A stretch of 37,819 nucleotides of DNA from B1-G15 sp964346135. Lineage in GTDB: Archaea; Thermoproteota; Bathyarchaeia; Bathyarchaeales; Bathyarchaeaceae. Position 1 is the first letter of the stretch. Every line of letters begins with the position of its first letter. The notes below the pieces were generated by a model. The model did no database searches, was not told where the DNA came from, and saw nothing but the letters and a program-made list of their open reading frames with translations. This document shows, one piece after another, positions 16,769-24,624 of the stretch. The stretch spans positions 1 through 37,819 of the forward strand of contig CAYFTS010000056.1 of NCBI GenBank assembly GCA_964346135.1, written 5' to 3'. The translations under genes and the position numbers were made by a program.

Positions 16769-17092
16769 TCAGGCTATAAGAGTCATTACGTTTGTGGAAA
16801 GCGTAGCAGGATCTATCACAAGCATAAATTCTTGATCGATTTTTGTCCACTCTTCGTCTTTCGATAGCCTCGCGTAAAACTTTTCACAGTCTGCCAGATT
16901 ATCAAACTCTGCCATTTCGACATATGCGCCGGCTGTACCACCGTAAGTTTGTGTGAAGAGTTTCGTTGATTTCAGTTCTCTAGTTTTATCTGGATTCTCT
17001 TTTATGTATCTAAGGAATTTCCGCCATATTGGCATGAACTCCTCTTGTTTTTCTGATTTGACGACCCAAGTATTCATTAAGCAAATGGTCAT
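16769..17092 (-). CDS. Dimeric alpha/beta-barrel protein, ABM-like
   Basis: 107 residues with a beta-alpha-beta-beta-alpha-beta layout: NTWVVKSEKQEEFMPIWRKF, YVEMAEFDNLADCEKFYARL, ending LSTNVMTLIA. This is the ferredoxin-like dimeric barrel of antibiotic-biosynthesis monooxygenase and NIPSNAP-type proteins. Substrate unknown and no cofactor residue is evident. AAGGAAG lies near the ATG. Convergent with the saccharopine-dehydrogenase-like gene, leaving 42 bases. Confidence 0.65.
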   Translation of the reverse strand: MTICLMNTWVVKSEKQEEFMPIWRKFLRYIKENPDKTRELKSTKLFTQTYGGTAGAYVEMAEFDNLADCEKFYARLSKDEEWTKIDQEFMLVIDPATLSTNVMTLIA

Positions 17093-17336
17093 TTTCTCAA
17101 CTTCCTTTAGTCTTTTATGTTATTTCAAGATATTTTAATAATTTGAGCATCCATGCATGCAACCTGATAGACTAGTTTATTAATATAGAATTTTTCCTAT
17201 CCTTAATAATTTACGGCACCACTTTTTTAACATTAGAGGTAAACCCGTTCTTACATTAGAAAGGTTAAAGACTACTGTTTTCGTTGAGAATCAAGCACAG
17301 TAAATATTTATTCTGGAACCCCAATTGACAACAAGA

Positions 17337-17346
17337 CTTAAATAAA
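17337..17346 (+). promoter_or_regulatory. TATA-like box for the AbrB-like gene
   Basis: CTTAAATAAA, 44-53 bases before the ATG at 17390. The rest of the 297-base gap 17093-17389 holds AT-rich boxes toward both flanking genes and a GCATGC run at 17151-17161; I see no other gene in it. Confidence 0.5.
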
Positions 17347-17389
17347 TAGGAAGGTGTCGTACTAGGAATAATTGAGTAGGTGAAATTGC

Positions 17390-17569
17390 ATGACCACTGA
17401 AGGCAAAGGAAGATTGTTCCGAAGGAAAGATGGGAAATATCTTATCTATATCCCTCTAGCACTCGCAACAGACTCTCAGTTTCCATTCAAAACGGGGACC
17501 TCTGTTAAAGTTAAAGTGAGCTTCAAAATTGGAGACGACAAAATCATCATAGAAAAACTTAGATCTTAA
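17390..17569 (+). CDS. Small AbrB/SpoVT-like swapped-hairpin protein
   Basis: An unlisted 59-residue gene. AGGTGA lies six bases before the ATG and a TATA-like box about 45 bases upstream. The protein reads as one beta-rich unit: RRKDGKYLIYIPLALATDS, FPFKTGTSVKVKVSFKIG, DDKIIIEKL. The order 'G-K-Y-x-x-Y-I-P, then F-x-x-G-x-x-V-x-V, then K-I-I-I-E' matches the swapped-hairpin AbrB fold of small archaeal DNA-binding regulators. It might control itself or the MttB-family gene 162 bases downstream. Fold assignment is by pattern; function is not shown. Confidence 0.7.
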   Translation: MTTEGKGRLFRRKDGKYLIYIPLALATDSQFPFKTGTSVKVKVSFKIGDDKIIIEKLRS

Positions 17570-17646
17570 TTTCCCTTTGAGTTTTTGAAGCAACCAACTG
17601 GAAAAGTGGTAAAGGATAACACCATGGAATTCTCTAAATAGGGTTA

Positions 17647-17658
17647 ACCATTAATGGT
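17647..17658. promoter_or_regulatory. 12-bp perfect palindrome, possible operator
   Basis: ACCATTAATGGT, a perfect inverted repeat 74-85 bases upstream of the MttB-family start, within a partly symmetric ttaACCATTAATGGTggtta context. Candidate binding site for a dimeric regulator, for example the AbrB-like protein encoded just upstream. No experimental or comparative support is available here. Confidence 0.4.
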
Positions 17659-17731
17659 GGTTATGAGCCTATTATGCAAAAATGTTTTTCCGTTTATTAT
17701 TGAATCTTGTAATTGGATTAGGGTATGAGAT

Positions 17732-19165
17732 ATGAAGCCTACAATCAATTTGTTAACCCGAGACGAACTTTACGAAATTCATCTAGCTACAGTGAACATT
17801 CTTGAACGAGTCGGCGTAGGCATCTACGAGGAAAGAGCGCTTAAACTGATGGATGAAGCTGGGGCAAACGTTGATTACGATAAGAAGGTTGTGAAGATAC
17901 CTCAGTATCTTTTGAAGGAGTTAATTAGTAAAGCTCCCGAAGTTGTTACACTTTTCGCTAGAAATCCCAAGCGCACGGTTAGACTTGAACCTGCAAAAAC
18001 TTACTTCAACAACTCAAGTTACGGAATAAATGTATATGACTTAGATACTGGAAAACATAGAGATTCAAAAAGCGAAGATGTGATCAATTTCGCGAGACTA
18101 GTAGACGCTTTAGAAAACATTCATGTTTATCAGCCTACGGTCACAGCGCATAACATTCCAGAATATATTAGAAGTATCCATGAACTTGCAATATCGCTGG
18201 AGAACACTTCGAAACACGTGTCACATGCAGCTTCCGGTGCTGACGCAATCAAACGTTATATTCAGATAGGCGCAGCGGTTGCGGGAGGAGAAGAGGAACT
18301 TAGGAAGAAACCATTAATCTCTGCCAGCACATGCCCCATAAGCCCTTTACAACACTCAAAAGAAGACACAGAGACCTTAATCGAATACGCCAAATTTGGC
18401 TTACCGTTTTTCATATTAAGCATGGCTATGGGCGGAGGAACAGCGCCACTCACAATTGCAGGCGAATTAGTTGTGATTAACGCCGAAGTTCTCAGTGGAA
18501 TAGCCTTAGTTCAACTTGTAAACCCGGGGACCCCTGTGCTTTACGGCAGTGTATCATCAACAATGGACATGAAAACAGGCAAAACAGCGTTAGGTGCCCC
18601 TGAAAGACCTCTAATCAATTCGGGATGCGCTCAGCTGGCTAGATACTATGGAATCCCATCTTGGATAGGAGCCTGCTCAACAGACGCCAAGGCCTCTGGA
18701 CCTCAAGCGATGTTTGAGAAGGTTATGACAGCCATCCTTCCTATGTTGGCGGGCGCCAACCTCATATATGGTCCAGCCATACTGGATTCTGGTAAGACCT
18801 ATGGTTTCGAGCAGTTGGTTCTCGACAACGAGATAATAGGAGCAGCTTACCGCATCCTAGAAGGCGTGGACGTAAACTCAGAGTCCTTAGCCCTTGAAGT
18901 CATAGAAAAAGTTGGAATAGGCGGTCACTACTTAGCTCAGAAGCATACGAGCGATCACGTGTTAAGCGATCAGTGGAGACCCACGCTGTTGGATAGGGGA
19001 ACTAGAGGAGACTGGGTTAAAGCTGGCTGTAAGGATATATGTGCGTTGGCAAGGGAGCAAGCTAAGAAGATTTTGTCATCTCATGAAGTTGAACCGTTAG
19101 AAAAGGATGTTAAAGAAAAAATTTGGGAGATACTGAAGAAGGCGGAGAAGGAGCTGAAAGACTAA
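17732..19165 (+). CDS. MttB-family corrinoid-type methyltransferase without pyrrolysine
   Basis: 477 residues, full length for COG5598. The reading frame is uninterrupted, with no amber codon in the region where MttB carries pyrrolysine (the LYGSVSSTMDMKTGKTALGAPE region). Family features include LLTRDELYEIHLATVNILERVGV at the N-terminus, SASTCPISPLQHS, AMGGGTAPLTIAGELV and a C-terminal barrel. Non-pyrrolysine members demethylate substrates such as glycine betaine and pass the methyl to a corrinoid protein; the substrate here is unknown. No corrinoid-binding protein, second methyltransferase or RamA-like activator is nearby. Converges with the CBS gene with a 4-base overlap. Confidence 0.9.
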   Translation: MKPTINLLTRDELYEIHLATVNILERVGVGIYEERALKLMDEAGANVDYDKKVVKIPQYLLKELISKAPEVVTLFARNPKRTVRLEPAKTYFNNSSYGINVYDLDTGKHRDSKSEDVINFARLVDALENIHVYQPTVTAHNIPEYIRSIHELAISLENTSKHVSHAASGADAIKRYIQIGAAVAGGEEELRKKPLISASTCPISPLQHSKEDTETLIEYAKFGLPFFILSMAMGGGTAPLTIAGELVVINAEVLSGIALVQLVNPGTPVLYGSVSSTMDMKTGKTALGAPERPLINSGCAQLARYYGIPSWIGACSTDAKASGPQAMFEKVMTAILPMLAGANLIYGPAILDSGKTYGFEQLVLDNEIIGAAYRILEGVDVNSESLALEVIEKVGIGGHYLAQKHTSDHVLSDQWRPTLLDRGTRGDWVKAGCKDICALAREQAKKILSSHEVEPLEKDVKEKIWEILKKAEKELKD

Positions 19166-19650
19166 CTTCTAGCGCGTTTCACGCTTGACTGGTGCACCAT
19201 CGACTTTTCTTTAGGTTGTCTCCATTTACATTTGGCGCATTTTCTTTGGAGGAATGAAGCAATAGCCTGTTCAAAGTAGGCGGATGAACGAACGACATCT
19301 GTTAATGTCACTAGACCGCGAAGTCGACCTTTTTTGATTACAGGAAGTTTCTTAATTTTCCGCTTAACCATGAGGCTTACAGTTTCATGAATACCAGTCT
19401 CAGGACCCGTGGTTACAAGTGGTTTTGACATAATACTACTAACTCTGGTTTTTTTCGGGTCTCTTAATTCAAGTAAAACCCTTGTTAGAAGGTCTCTTTC
19501 GGTAACTATCCCAATAGGCTTACCCTTGTGCACTGTGACTAAACATCCTAGTTCATACTTATCCATTAGTTCCGTTGCCCTTCGAACGGTTGACGTTGCG
19601 CCTATCGTTATGACGTTCTTAACCATGACATCCTTAACTCTTAGCGACAT
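19162..19650 (-). CDS. Two-CBS-domain protein with C-terminal CxxC tail
   Basis: 162 residues. CBS1 (about 4-65) is VKDVMVKNVITI...IGIVTERDLLTRV and CBS2 (about 72-130) is VSSIMSKPLVTTGPETGIHET...LRGLVTLTDVVRS. CBS pairs bind adenosine nucleotides and sense energy state. The tail has KCAKCKW, a lone CxxC that could pair with another subunit to hold metal. A GGTGA motif lies just before the ATG. It lies 15 bases downstream of the zinc-ribbon gene and 3' of the pilin-like gene, so the three probably form an operon. Confidence 0.88.
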   Translation of the reverse strand: MSLRVKDVMVKNVITIGATSTVRRATELMDKYELGCLVTVHKGKPIGIVTERDLLTRVLLELRDPKKTRVSSIMSKPLVTTGPETGIHETVSLMVKRKIKKLPVIKKGRLRGLVTLTDVVRSSAYFEQAIASFLQRKCAKCKWRQPKEKSMVHQSSVKRARS

Positions 19651-19665
19651 GAAATCACCAAATTC

Positions 19666-20457
19666 TCATTCAGAAACAACTCTTAGGTAGAAACATTCCA
19701 TTATTTTGGGGCAACAGAAACATTCTTCAGGTAATACGGAATCCTTTGGAACTGTTTTTAGATATCCAAAGTAATGAGGACAATCTTGCGGTCTTGCCTT
19801 AGTGCTTGTTGAAGTAGTCGGCACTTCTTCTTTTGAGACCTCTGAGGCTTTAACATGTTCTATTGATAGAGACTTTTCCTTTAGATGTTCCAGTGCTTTG
19901 TATTCATGCGAGTTCTCAAGAGGCTTCGGTGTTTCCGCAACTTCTACATTGTCTTCTTTTTCCCTCATTAACTCAATGGCTGGCACTGGCTTTGGTGTTT
20001 CAACAGTCACTTTGGGTTCCTCTGGAATCTCCGCTGATTTAATGGATATTCTGGTTTCTTGATTTTTAGCGGGCACCATAGGCTCTTTTGTATGCTTTAG
20101 ATACTTCTCCCTACCTAACAGATCGTCAATTGTTATCCTTGGCTTTTCTTGGCTTGGCGACGTTTCAACAGCTAACTTAGGTTTTTTTTGAGTTTTAGAA
20201 AGTGAGGCTATTAAGATAACTCCACAATGCGGGCAAGCGGAGTGTTCACGTGGAGGCGTTTCTGACAAAACAGTTAATTTCATAGGCTTTTGGAAAATTT
20301 TTTTGCATTCTGGATTTGGACAAAGAAAAAAGGATTCAGGGGAAGTTTCTTCTTTCAACCAGCCCCTTTTCTTGAGCACAACGACGTAGATGGTTATGAT
20401 TATGCTGAGCACGGTTATGGTTATCGCTGTGACAGCCTCGAACGTATAGGGAAACAT
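19666..20457 (-). CDS. Membrane-anchored zinc-ribbon protein with cysteine-rich C-terminus
   Basis: 263 residues. Residues 5-28 form a membrane helix. Residues 44-82 hold a zinc-ribbon-like CPNPECKK...ACPHCG. A long acidic, low-complexity linker (about 90-215) follows, then a compact C-terminal motif DCPHYFGYL...PEECFCCPKIMEC with five cysteines and a histidine that could bind zinc or an Fe-S cluster. I do not know a function. Middle gene of an apparent operon between the pilin-like protein (10 bases upstream) and the CBS protein (15 bases downstream). It may be a cytoplasmic-facing adaptor for the surface protein. Confidence 0.68.
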   Translation of the reverse strand: MFPYTFEAVTAITITVLSIIITIYVVVLKKRGWLKEETSPESFFLCPNPECKKIFQKPMKLTVLSETPPREHSACPHCGVILIASLSKTQKKPKLAVETSPSQEKPRITIDDLLGREKYLKHTKEPMVPAKNQETRISIKSAEIPEEPKVTVETPKPVPAIELMREKEDNVEVAETPKPLENSHEYKALEHLKEKSLSIEHVKASEVSKEEVPTTSTSTKARPQDCPHYFGYLKTVPKDSVLPEECFCCPKIMECFYLRVVSE

Positions 20458-20467
20458 TTTGTTTCAC

Positions 20468-20926
20468 TTATGCGGTAAAGACTTTCATAATTACTCGATA
20501 AGTATCAGCCGCTGTGGCGTTTTGGCCCCAGTTGTAGTTGGTTCCTTGAGTTCCATCACTTGAAGCGTAAAAGGCTTCTGTGCTTCCGCTGAGAGTGTAT
20601 GATGTAGTTTGTTCAACAGCTGGCGTCATGTTCGCTCCACCTTTTTGCAGCCACCACGTGATGGATACGGCTCCGCTATATCCCCCACTGGTAACGTTAA
20701 ATCTTGCGTACCATGCGCTGCCGTTTGCAATGCCGCTGAGAGTAGTGGCCCAACCCGTTGAATTGTCTTCACTGTAGTAGATTGTGCCAGTTAATGTAAC
20801 TACTGTGACATCCCCGCCTGTGTATGTTCCTAGAAGTGTGGCGTAGACCGCGATTATTAGGGCTATGGATATGAGGGCTATCAGCGTGACAACGACGAAT
20901 TCTCTTTGGGCTTTAGATCTGTTCAC
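20468..20926 (-). CDS. Pilin-like small secreted protein
   Basis: 152 residues. A short basic N-terminus (NRSKAQRE) is followed by one long hydrophobic stretch (about 10-33, FVVVTLIALISIALIIAVYATLL), as in archaeal type IV pilin-like proteins, then a Thr/Ser/Gly-rich beta domain (TGTIYYSED...). The site after KA resembles a class III (pilin) processing site, but the usual glutamate at +5 is absent, so a plain signal anchor is possible. The start is GTG with GGAGGTG eight bases upstream. A TATA-like box lies at about 20985-20996 in reverse. First gene of the pilin / zinc-ribbon / CBS operon. Confidence 0.65.
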   Translation of the reverse strand: MNRSKAQREFVVVTLIALISIALIIAVYATLLGTYTGGDVTVVTLTGTIYYSEDNSTGWATTLSGIANGSAWYARFNVTSGGYSGAVSITWWLQKGGANMTPAVEQTTSYTLSGSTEAFYASSDGTQGTNYNWGQNATAADTYRVIMKVFTA

Positions 20927-20984
20927 TTCGCCTTCACCTCCATAAAGTTTTCCACGTTCTTTGTACTTTTTCTACACTCAAAAC

Positions 20985-20996
20985 TATTATATTAAG
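20985..20996 (-). promoter_or_regulatory. TATA-like box for the pilin-like operon
   Basis: Minus strand CTTAATATAATA, 60-70 bases before the GTG start at 20926. The 264-base gap 20927-21190 also has TATA-like tracts for the divergent gene near 21010-21020 and 21036-21044, and two near-repeats beginning TTAGAATCC (about 21019 and 21070). Confidence 0.4.
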
Positions 20997-21190
20997 TCTT
21001 TTGTCTTACGATATATATTTAGAATCCGATTGTAACTTATATACCTTTTCAAGTCTAACTCTGACACTGATTAGAATCCAACTCTGCTTAATACATATTC
21101 AAAGTCGTAACCATCAATTCATAACTAATTTTACCGATCAAAGACGCTTTTCTAACGTTAATAGCCGACCAGTATTCAACGCGTTCAAGA

Positions 21191-23098
21191 ATGGGAAAAA
21201 AGTTGCGTAAAAAGCTAATTGCGGAGTTAAGCCTCTTCTTTCTTATTTTAATCTATTGCACAACAGCACCTGAGCCGCTTACAATGACTGCTAAAGTTTC
21301 AGCACAACCGACAGTTCCTTATAATATCGGAAACTGGACCTACGTGAGTAAGCCAGTTCTTCCTTTAAAGATAAATGCATCTCAAATTCCGATAGGTGCT
21401 AACTGGACTTATGTTTACGCCTTAAACGCCAACCACACTTATCACGTGTACTTTTACGGAGAATGGATTAATCCCGATGATCCTAAAACAGACTATGACG
21501 TTTTCGTTTACAACCCCAGTGGAGAATTAGAGTCATATCACACTGAAGCAGCAGGCTTACCTGAACATTTAGGAACCACGGTAGATCAGCCCTTTTTCAC
21601 TCCGAAACAAACAGGCAACTATAGTTTCCTCATGAAAAATGACCCAAGAGAAAGTCAAGACGCAGAAGAAGGTACCTTCATGCTGATTGAAAACATAGAG
21701 CCCAACAGATGGTATCAACGTTATCTTATGGGAAAAGTGAACGATCAGCCAGTTGAAAATACGACTTGGGCGTACGAATTTAACACAACAAGCAAACATG
21801 TAGAGGTATGGATTGATGTGTCAGACACCCTTGACATGTATGAAGCCAGACTGTATCTTATGGCGAACCCATCAAAAGGCATGGGCGACCTGTTAAACGC
21901 TATGCCTTTAGCTTGGGAACCCGGACTATACGGCGACATTTCAGGAGATTATGGCGGGTATAACTTGAATAGCACAGGTTTCAGACACACAGATGCTATG
22001 GCAAGCTGCGAGTTTCCAGGAGAAGACATGTTAATCAATTACACTTCTTCCTATGAAGAAAACATCCTTTATCATTTGGTTTTGATAGCTGAAGACGGAG
22101 TTGGTAGTCTCAATTTTACGGTTAAAACAGATTTTGAAGCTCCGAGCTTGAGCATCGAAAACCCTATAGAAAAAGCATATTCCAATAATGCAACGACAAT
22201 AACCGCTTATGTAAACGATGAATTTAGCTTGAAGAGAGTGCTGTTGAATTATACCATAGATGACTGGGCAACATGGACTTCAACCGTTATGTCAGCATCT
22301 CAAAACCAAACGTATGTTGGAACAATACCTGGACAACCAGCTGGTGTCACGGTTAAATACAAAATTTTGGCAACTGACATCGCTGATAACCACGCTGAAA
22401 CGCAAAGTAGTTACGTGGTGAAGACTCCAACCACCATATCCATCATTTTGTCCAACTCCACTATTTATTACGGCGAAAACATCACGGTTACTGGTCTTAT
22501 CTCTCCAAGCGGAGCAACGGTGACGTTAAACTATACTGTTGATGATGTAGTGGTGTCTAAGGTGGTGTCCACAAACTCCAGTGGTTTCTTTAACGATGTT
22601 TACATGCCAAACAAAACTGGGTTCTGGACAGTTTTAGCAAGTTGGAGTGGCAACGATAGTTATTTTGGTGCATCCACTAGTTACAAAAACTTTACTGTAA
22701 ACCGAACTCCAATGTCAATAATTTGTAACATAAGCAGAGTTCAGTTAATCATCGGAGAAAATGTTACAGTATTCGGCTCGGTTAGCCCTGTCGTGGAAAA
22801 TATGAGCGTTGGGTTAATATTTACAATGCCAAACGGCTCAACTGTCGAACGGTATGTTTACACGAACTCAAACGGCACCTTTACTGCCAGTTTTCGCCCA
22901 CATTTCATAGGGGCTTGGCGTGTTCAAGCAAAATTTGATGGTGACGATTTACGAGTTGAGTCTCAAAGTGAATTGGTGTCCTTCCTTGTAACTGACACTT
23001 GGATGAACCAAAACATATTGTACATAATCTTGGGTGTGGTCGCCGCCATAATAGCTTTCGTAGCCGTGATTTTCATCCGAAAACGAAGATACGGATAG
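21191..23098 (+). CDS. Large anchored cell-surface protein with Ig-like domains
   Basis: 635 residues: signal peptide (about 1-38), extracellular beta-rich body with many N-glycosylation sequons (NWT, NYT, NAT, NTT), and a C-terminal helix near 609-630 (ILYIILGVVAAIIAFVAVIFI) followed by RKRRYG. The body contains a DFEAPSLSIENPIEKAYSNN unit and two repeated Ig/Big-type units near 415-500 and 505-600 (SGATVTLNYTVDD...; phrase STNSSGFF / YTNSNGTF). The design resembles archaeal surface-layer or adhesin proteins; function unknown. Divergent from the pilin-like gene, with a long leader. Confidence 0.82.
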   Translation: MGKKLRKKLIAELSLFFLILIYCTTAPEPLTMTAKVSAQPTVPYNIGNWTYVSKPVLPLKINASQIPIGANWTYVYALNANHTYHVYFYGEWINPDDPKTDYDVFVYNPSGELESYHTEAAGLPEHLGTTVDQPFFTPKQTGNYSFLMKNDPRESQDAEEGTFMLIENIEPNRWYQRYLMGKVNDQPVENTTWAYEFNTTSKHVEVWIDVSDTLDMYEARLYLMANPSKGMGDLLNAMPLAWEPGLYGDISGDYGGYNLNSTGFRHTDAMASCEFPGEDMLINYTSSYEENILYHLVLIAEDGVGSLNFTVKTDFEAPSLSIENPIEKAYSNNATTITAYVNDEFSLKRVLLNYTIDDWATWTSTVMSASQNQTYVGTIPGQPAGVTVKYKILATDIADNHAETQSSYVVKTPTTISIILSNSTIYYGENITVTGLISPSGATVTLNYTVDDVVVSKVVSTNSSGFFNDVYMPNKTGFWTVLASWSGNDSYFGASTSYKNFTVNRTPMSIICNISRVQLIIGENVTVFGSVSPVVENMSVGLIFTMPNGSTVERYVYTNSNGTFTASFRPHFIGAWRVQAKFDGDDLRVESQSELVSFLVTDTWMNQNILYIILGVVAAIIAFVAVIFIRKRRYG

Positions 23099-23211
23099 AT
23101 TGCTTGACCGAACTGTAAAGTTTATTTGACTTCCTAATTATGTATCTGACTTTGCTATACGCAAGCCTTTTTTTCTTTTACAATGTATAGACTACTCACA
23201 AGGTGCACTTA

Positions 23212-24453
23212 ATGAGAATAGGTTTCTTTGTTTGGGAATACCCACCTAAACTTGTGGGCGGACTGGGCACATATGCCGAATACATAACTCGAGAATTCGT
23301 TGAACTCGGACACGACGTCACAGTTTTCACACTTAATCCCGGAGACTTACGGACAAGAGAAATAAGGAAAGGCGTAGAAATTCATCGTCCATTAATCGCC
23401 AACGCAAGCAACGTGTTCCCAATGTTTGTCATTGATGACCTGAAAAAATGGGGAACAAACATCCGCTTCTTCAACGACATCTTCATCTACAACGTTCTTA
23501 GCGCAACAAAACTCATCAATAGCCTAATCAAGAAGGAGGATTACCACTTTGACGTATTATGTGTCCATGACTGGTTGAGCAGTATCGCAGGGATCATAGC
23601 TAAAAATGAGACAAATATACCTGTAGTTTTTCACGTTCACAGCGCTGAGTGGGGTCGAAGCGGTGGTCAAGGCTCGGCAGTAGTTTCTCATCTTGAATGG
23701 GCAACTGGTGAGGCGGTTGACCGTATAATCACTGTAAGTCATGCGATGAGGGAAGACCTTGTTCGACACGGCTGGCCTGTATCAAAAATCAGCGTAGTCT
23801 GGAATGGCGTGGATCCTGAGCGATATGATCCTAAGAGATGCAAGGAAGAAGACGTCAAGAAGATTCGACGCAAACATGGCATTGAAGATGATGAATGTAT
23901 GCTCTTCTTCTTGGGGCGACTAACATGGGTGAAAGGTGTTAGAAACCTAATTCAGGCTATACCAATGATATTGGAAGAGTATCCTAAAACAAAATTGGTG
24001 ATTTTGGGTAAAGGGGAAGAGCAAAGTGACGTCGTTGAAACGGCCAAAAGACTTGGAATAGAGGATAAAGTTGTATGCCATTTCGAATTCGTCCCAGAAG
24101 AAGAAAGAATTCTGCATTATGCCGCTTCTGACATCTGCATTTTTCCATCTACATACGAGCCTTTTGGCATCGTAAGCCTAGAAGCTATGTCTATGGCGAA
24201 ACCAATCGTAGTTGGAGCTCATGGAGTAGTTGGCTTCAAAGAACAGGTTATATGTCATGGTCCAGATCAGAATGGAATCCATGTGAATGGTGGAGATGCA
24301 GCGGATATTGCTTGGGGAGTAAAGGCGGTTTTGAAAGACCCTGAACAAGCGAAAAAGTGGGGAGAAAATGGGCGCAAAAGGGTTTTGCAGTATTTCACTT
24401 GGACAAAAGCCGCTGAACAGACTCTTCAGATATACCAAGCCCTCAAATCATAA
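23212..24453 (+). CDS. GT4-type glycosyltransferase
   Basis: About 413 residues with the GT-B two-domain layout. N-terminal RIGFFVWEYPPKLVGGLGTYA carries the lysine and GG turn typical of starch/glycogen-synthase-like enzymes. The C-terminal domain has FFLGRLTWVKGV, VILGKGEE and the E-x7-E-like motif of EPFGIVSLEAMSMAKPIV. Similar archaeal GT4/GT5-like enzymes transfer glucose or mannose; the sugar and acceptor are unclear, though the neighbouring glycoprotein-like gene suggests surface glycan work. The ATG at 23212 has AAGGTG six bases upstream; an in-frame GTG at 23203 lies within that site and is less likely. Confidence 0.88.
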   Translation: MRIGFFVWEYPPKLVGGLGTYAEYITREFVELGHDVTVFTLNPGDLRTREIRKGVEIHRPLIANASNVFPMFVIDDLKKWGTNIRFFNDIFIYNVLSATKLINSLIKKEDYHFDVLCVHDWLSSIAGIIAKNETNIPVVFHVHSAEWGRSGGQGSAVVSHLEWATGEAVDRIITVSHAMREDLVRHGWPVSKISVVWNGVDPERYDPKRCKEEDVKKIRRKHGIEDDECMLFFLGRLTWVKGVRNLIQAIPMILEEYPKTKLVILGKGEEQSDVVETAKRLGIEDKVVCHFEFVPEEERILHYAASDICIFPSTYEPFGIVSLEAMSMAKPIVVGAHGVVGFKEQVICHGPDQNGIHVNGGDAADIAWGVKAVLKDPEQAKKWGENGRKRVLQYFTWTKAAEQTLQIYQALKS

Positions 24454-24474
24454 TTAAACAACAAGCAGTTGACT

Positions 24475-24500
24475 ATCGGTTCTTCTACCGATTTTTATTT
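24475..24500 (+). terminator. Hairpin plus T-tract terminator after the glycosyltransferase gene
   Basis: ATCGGT, loop tcttct, ACCGAT, then TTTTATTTT. A perfect 6-bp stem followed by T residues, 22 bases after the stop at 24453. T-rich termination is common in archaea, so the hairpin may be extra or only incidental. Confidence 0.5.
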
Positions 24501-24624
24501 TGTATAATTTAGATTTTTTATGATATCCATTTGCGCGTGTAAGACTTCCTTCTTTTTCACAGTAATTCAATTATGAACATGGAGGGAAAACAAGCGAGAC
24601 GGCCGAAGCTTAGTCCATAGTTTG

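Noticed and set aside
17732..19165. Pyrrolysine-type TAG read-through in the MttB-family gene
   Set aside because: No in-frame TAG interrupts the gene; it belongs to the non-pyrrolysine branch.
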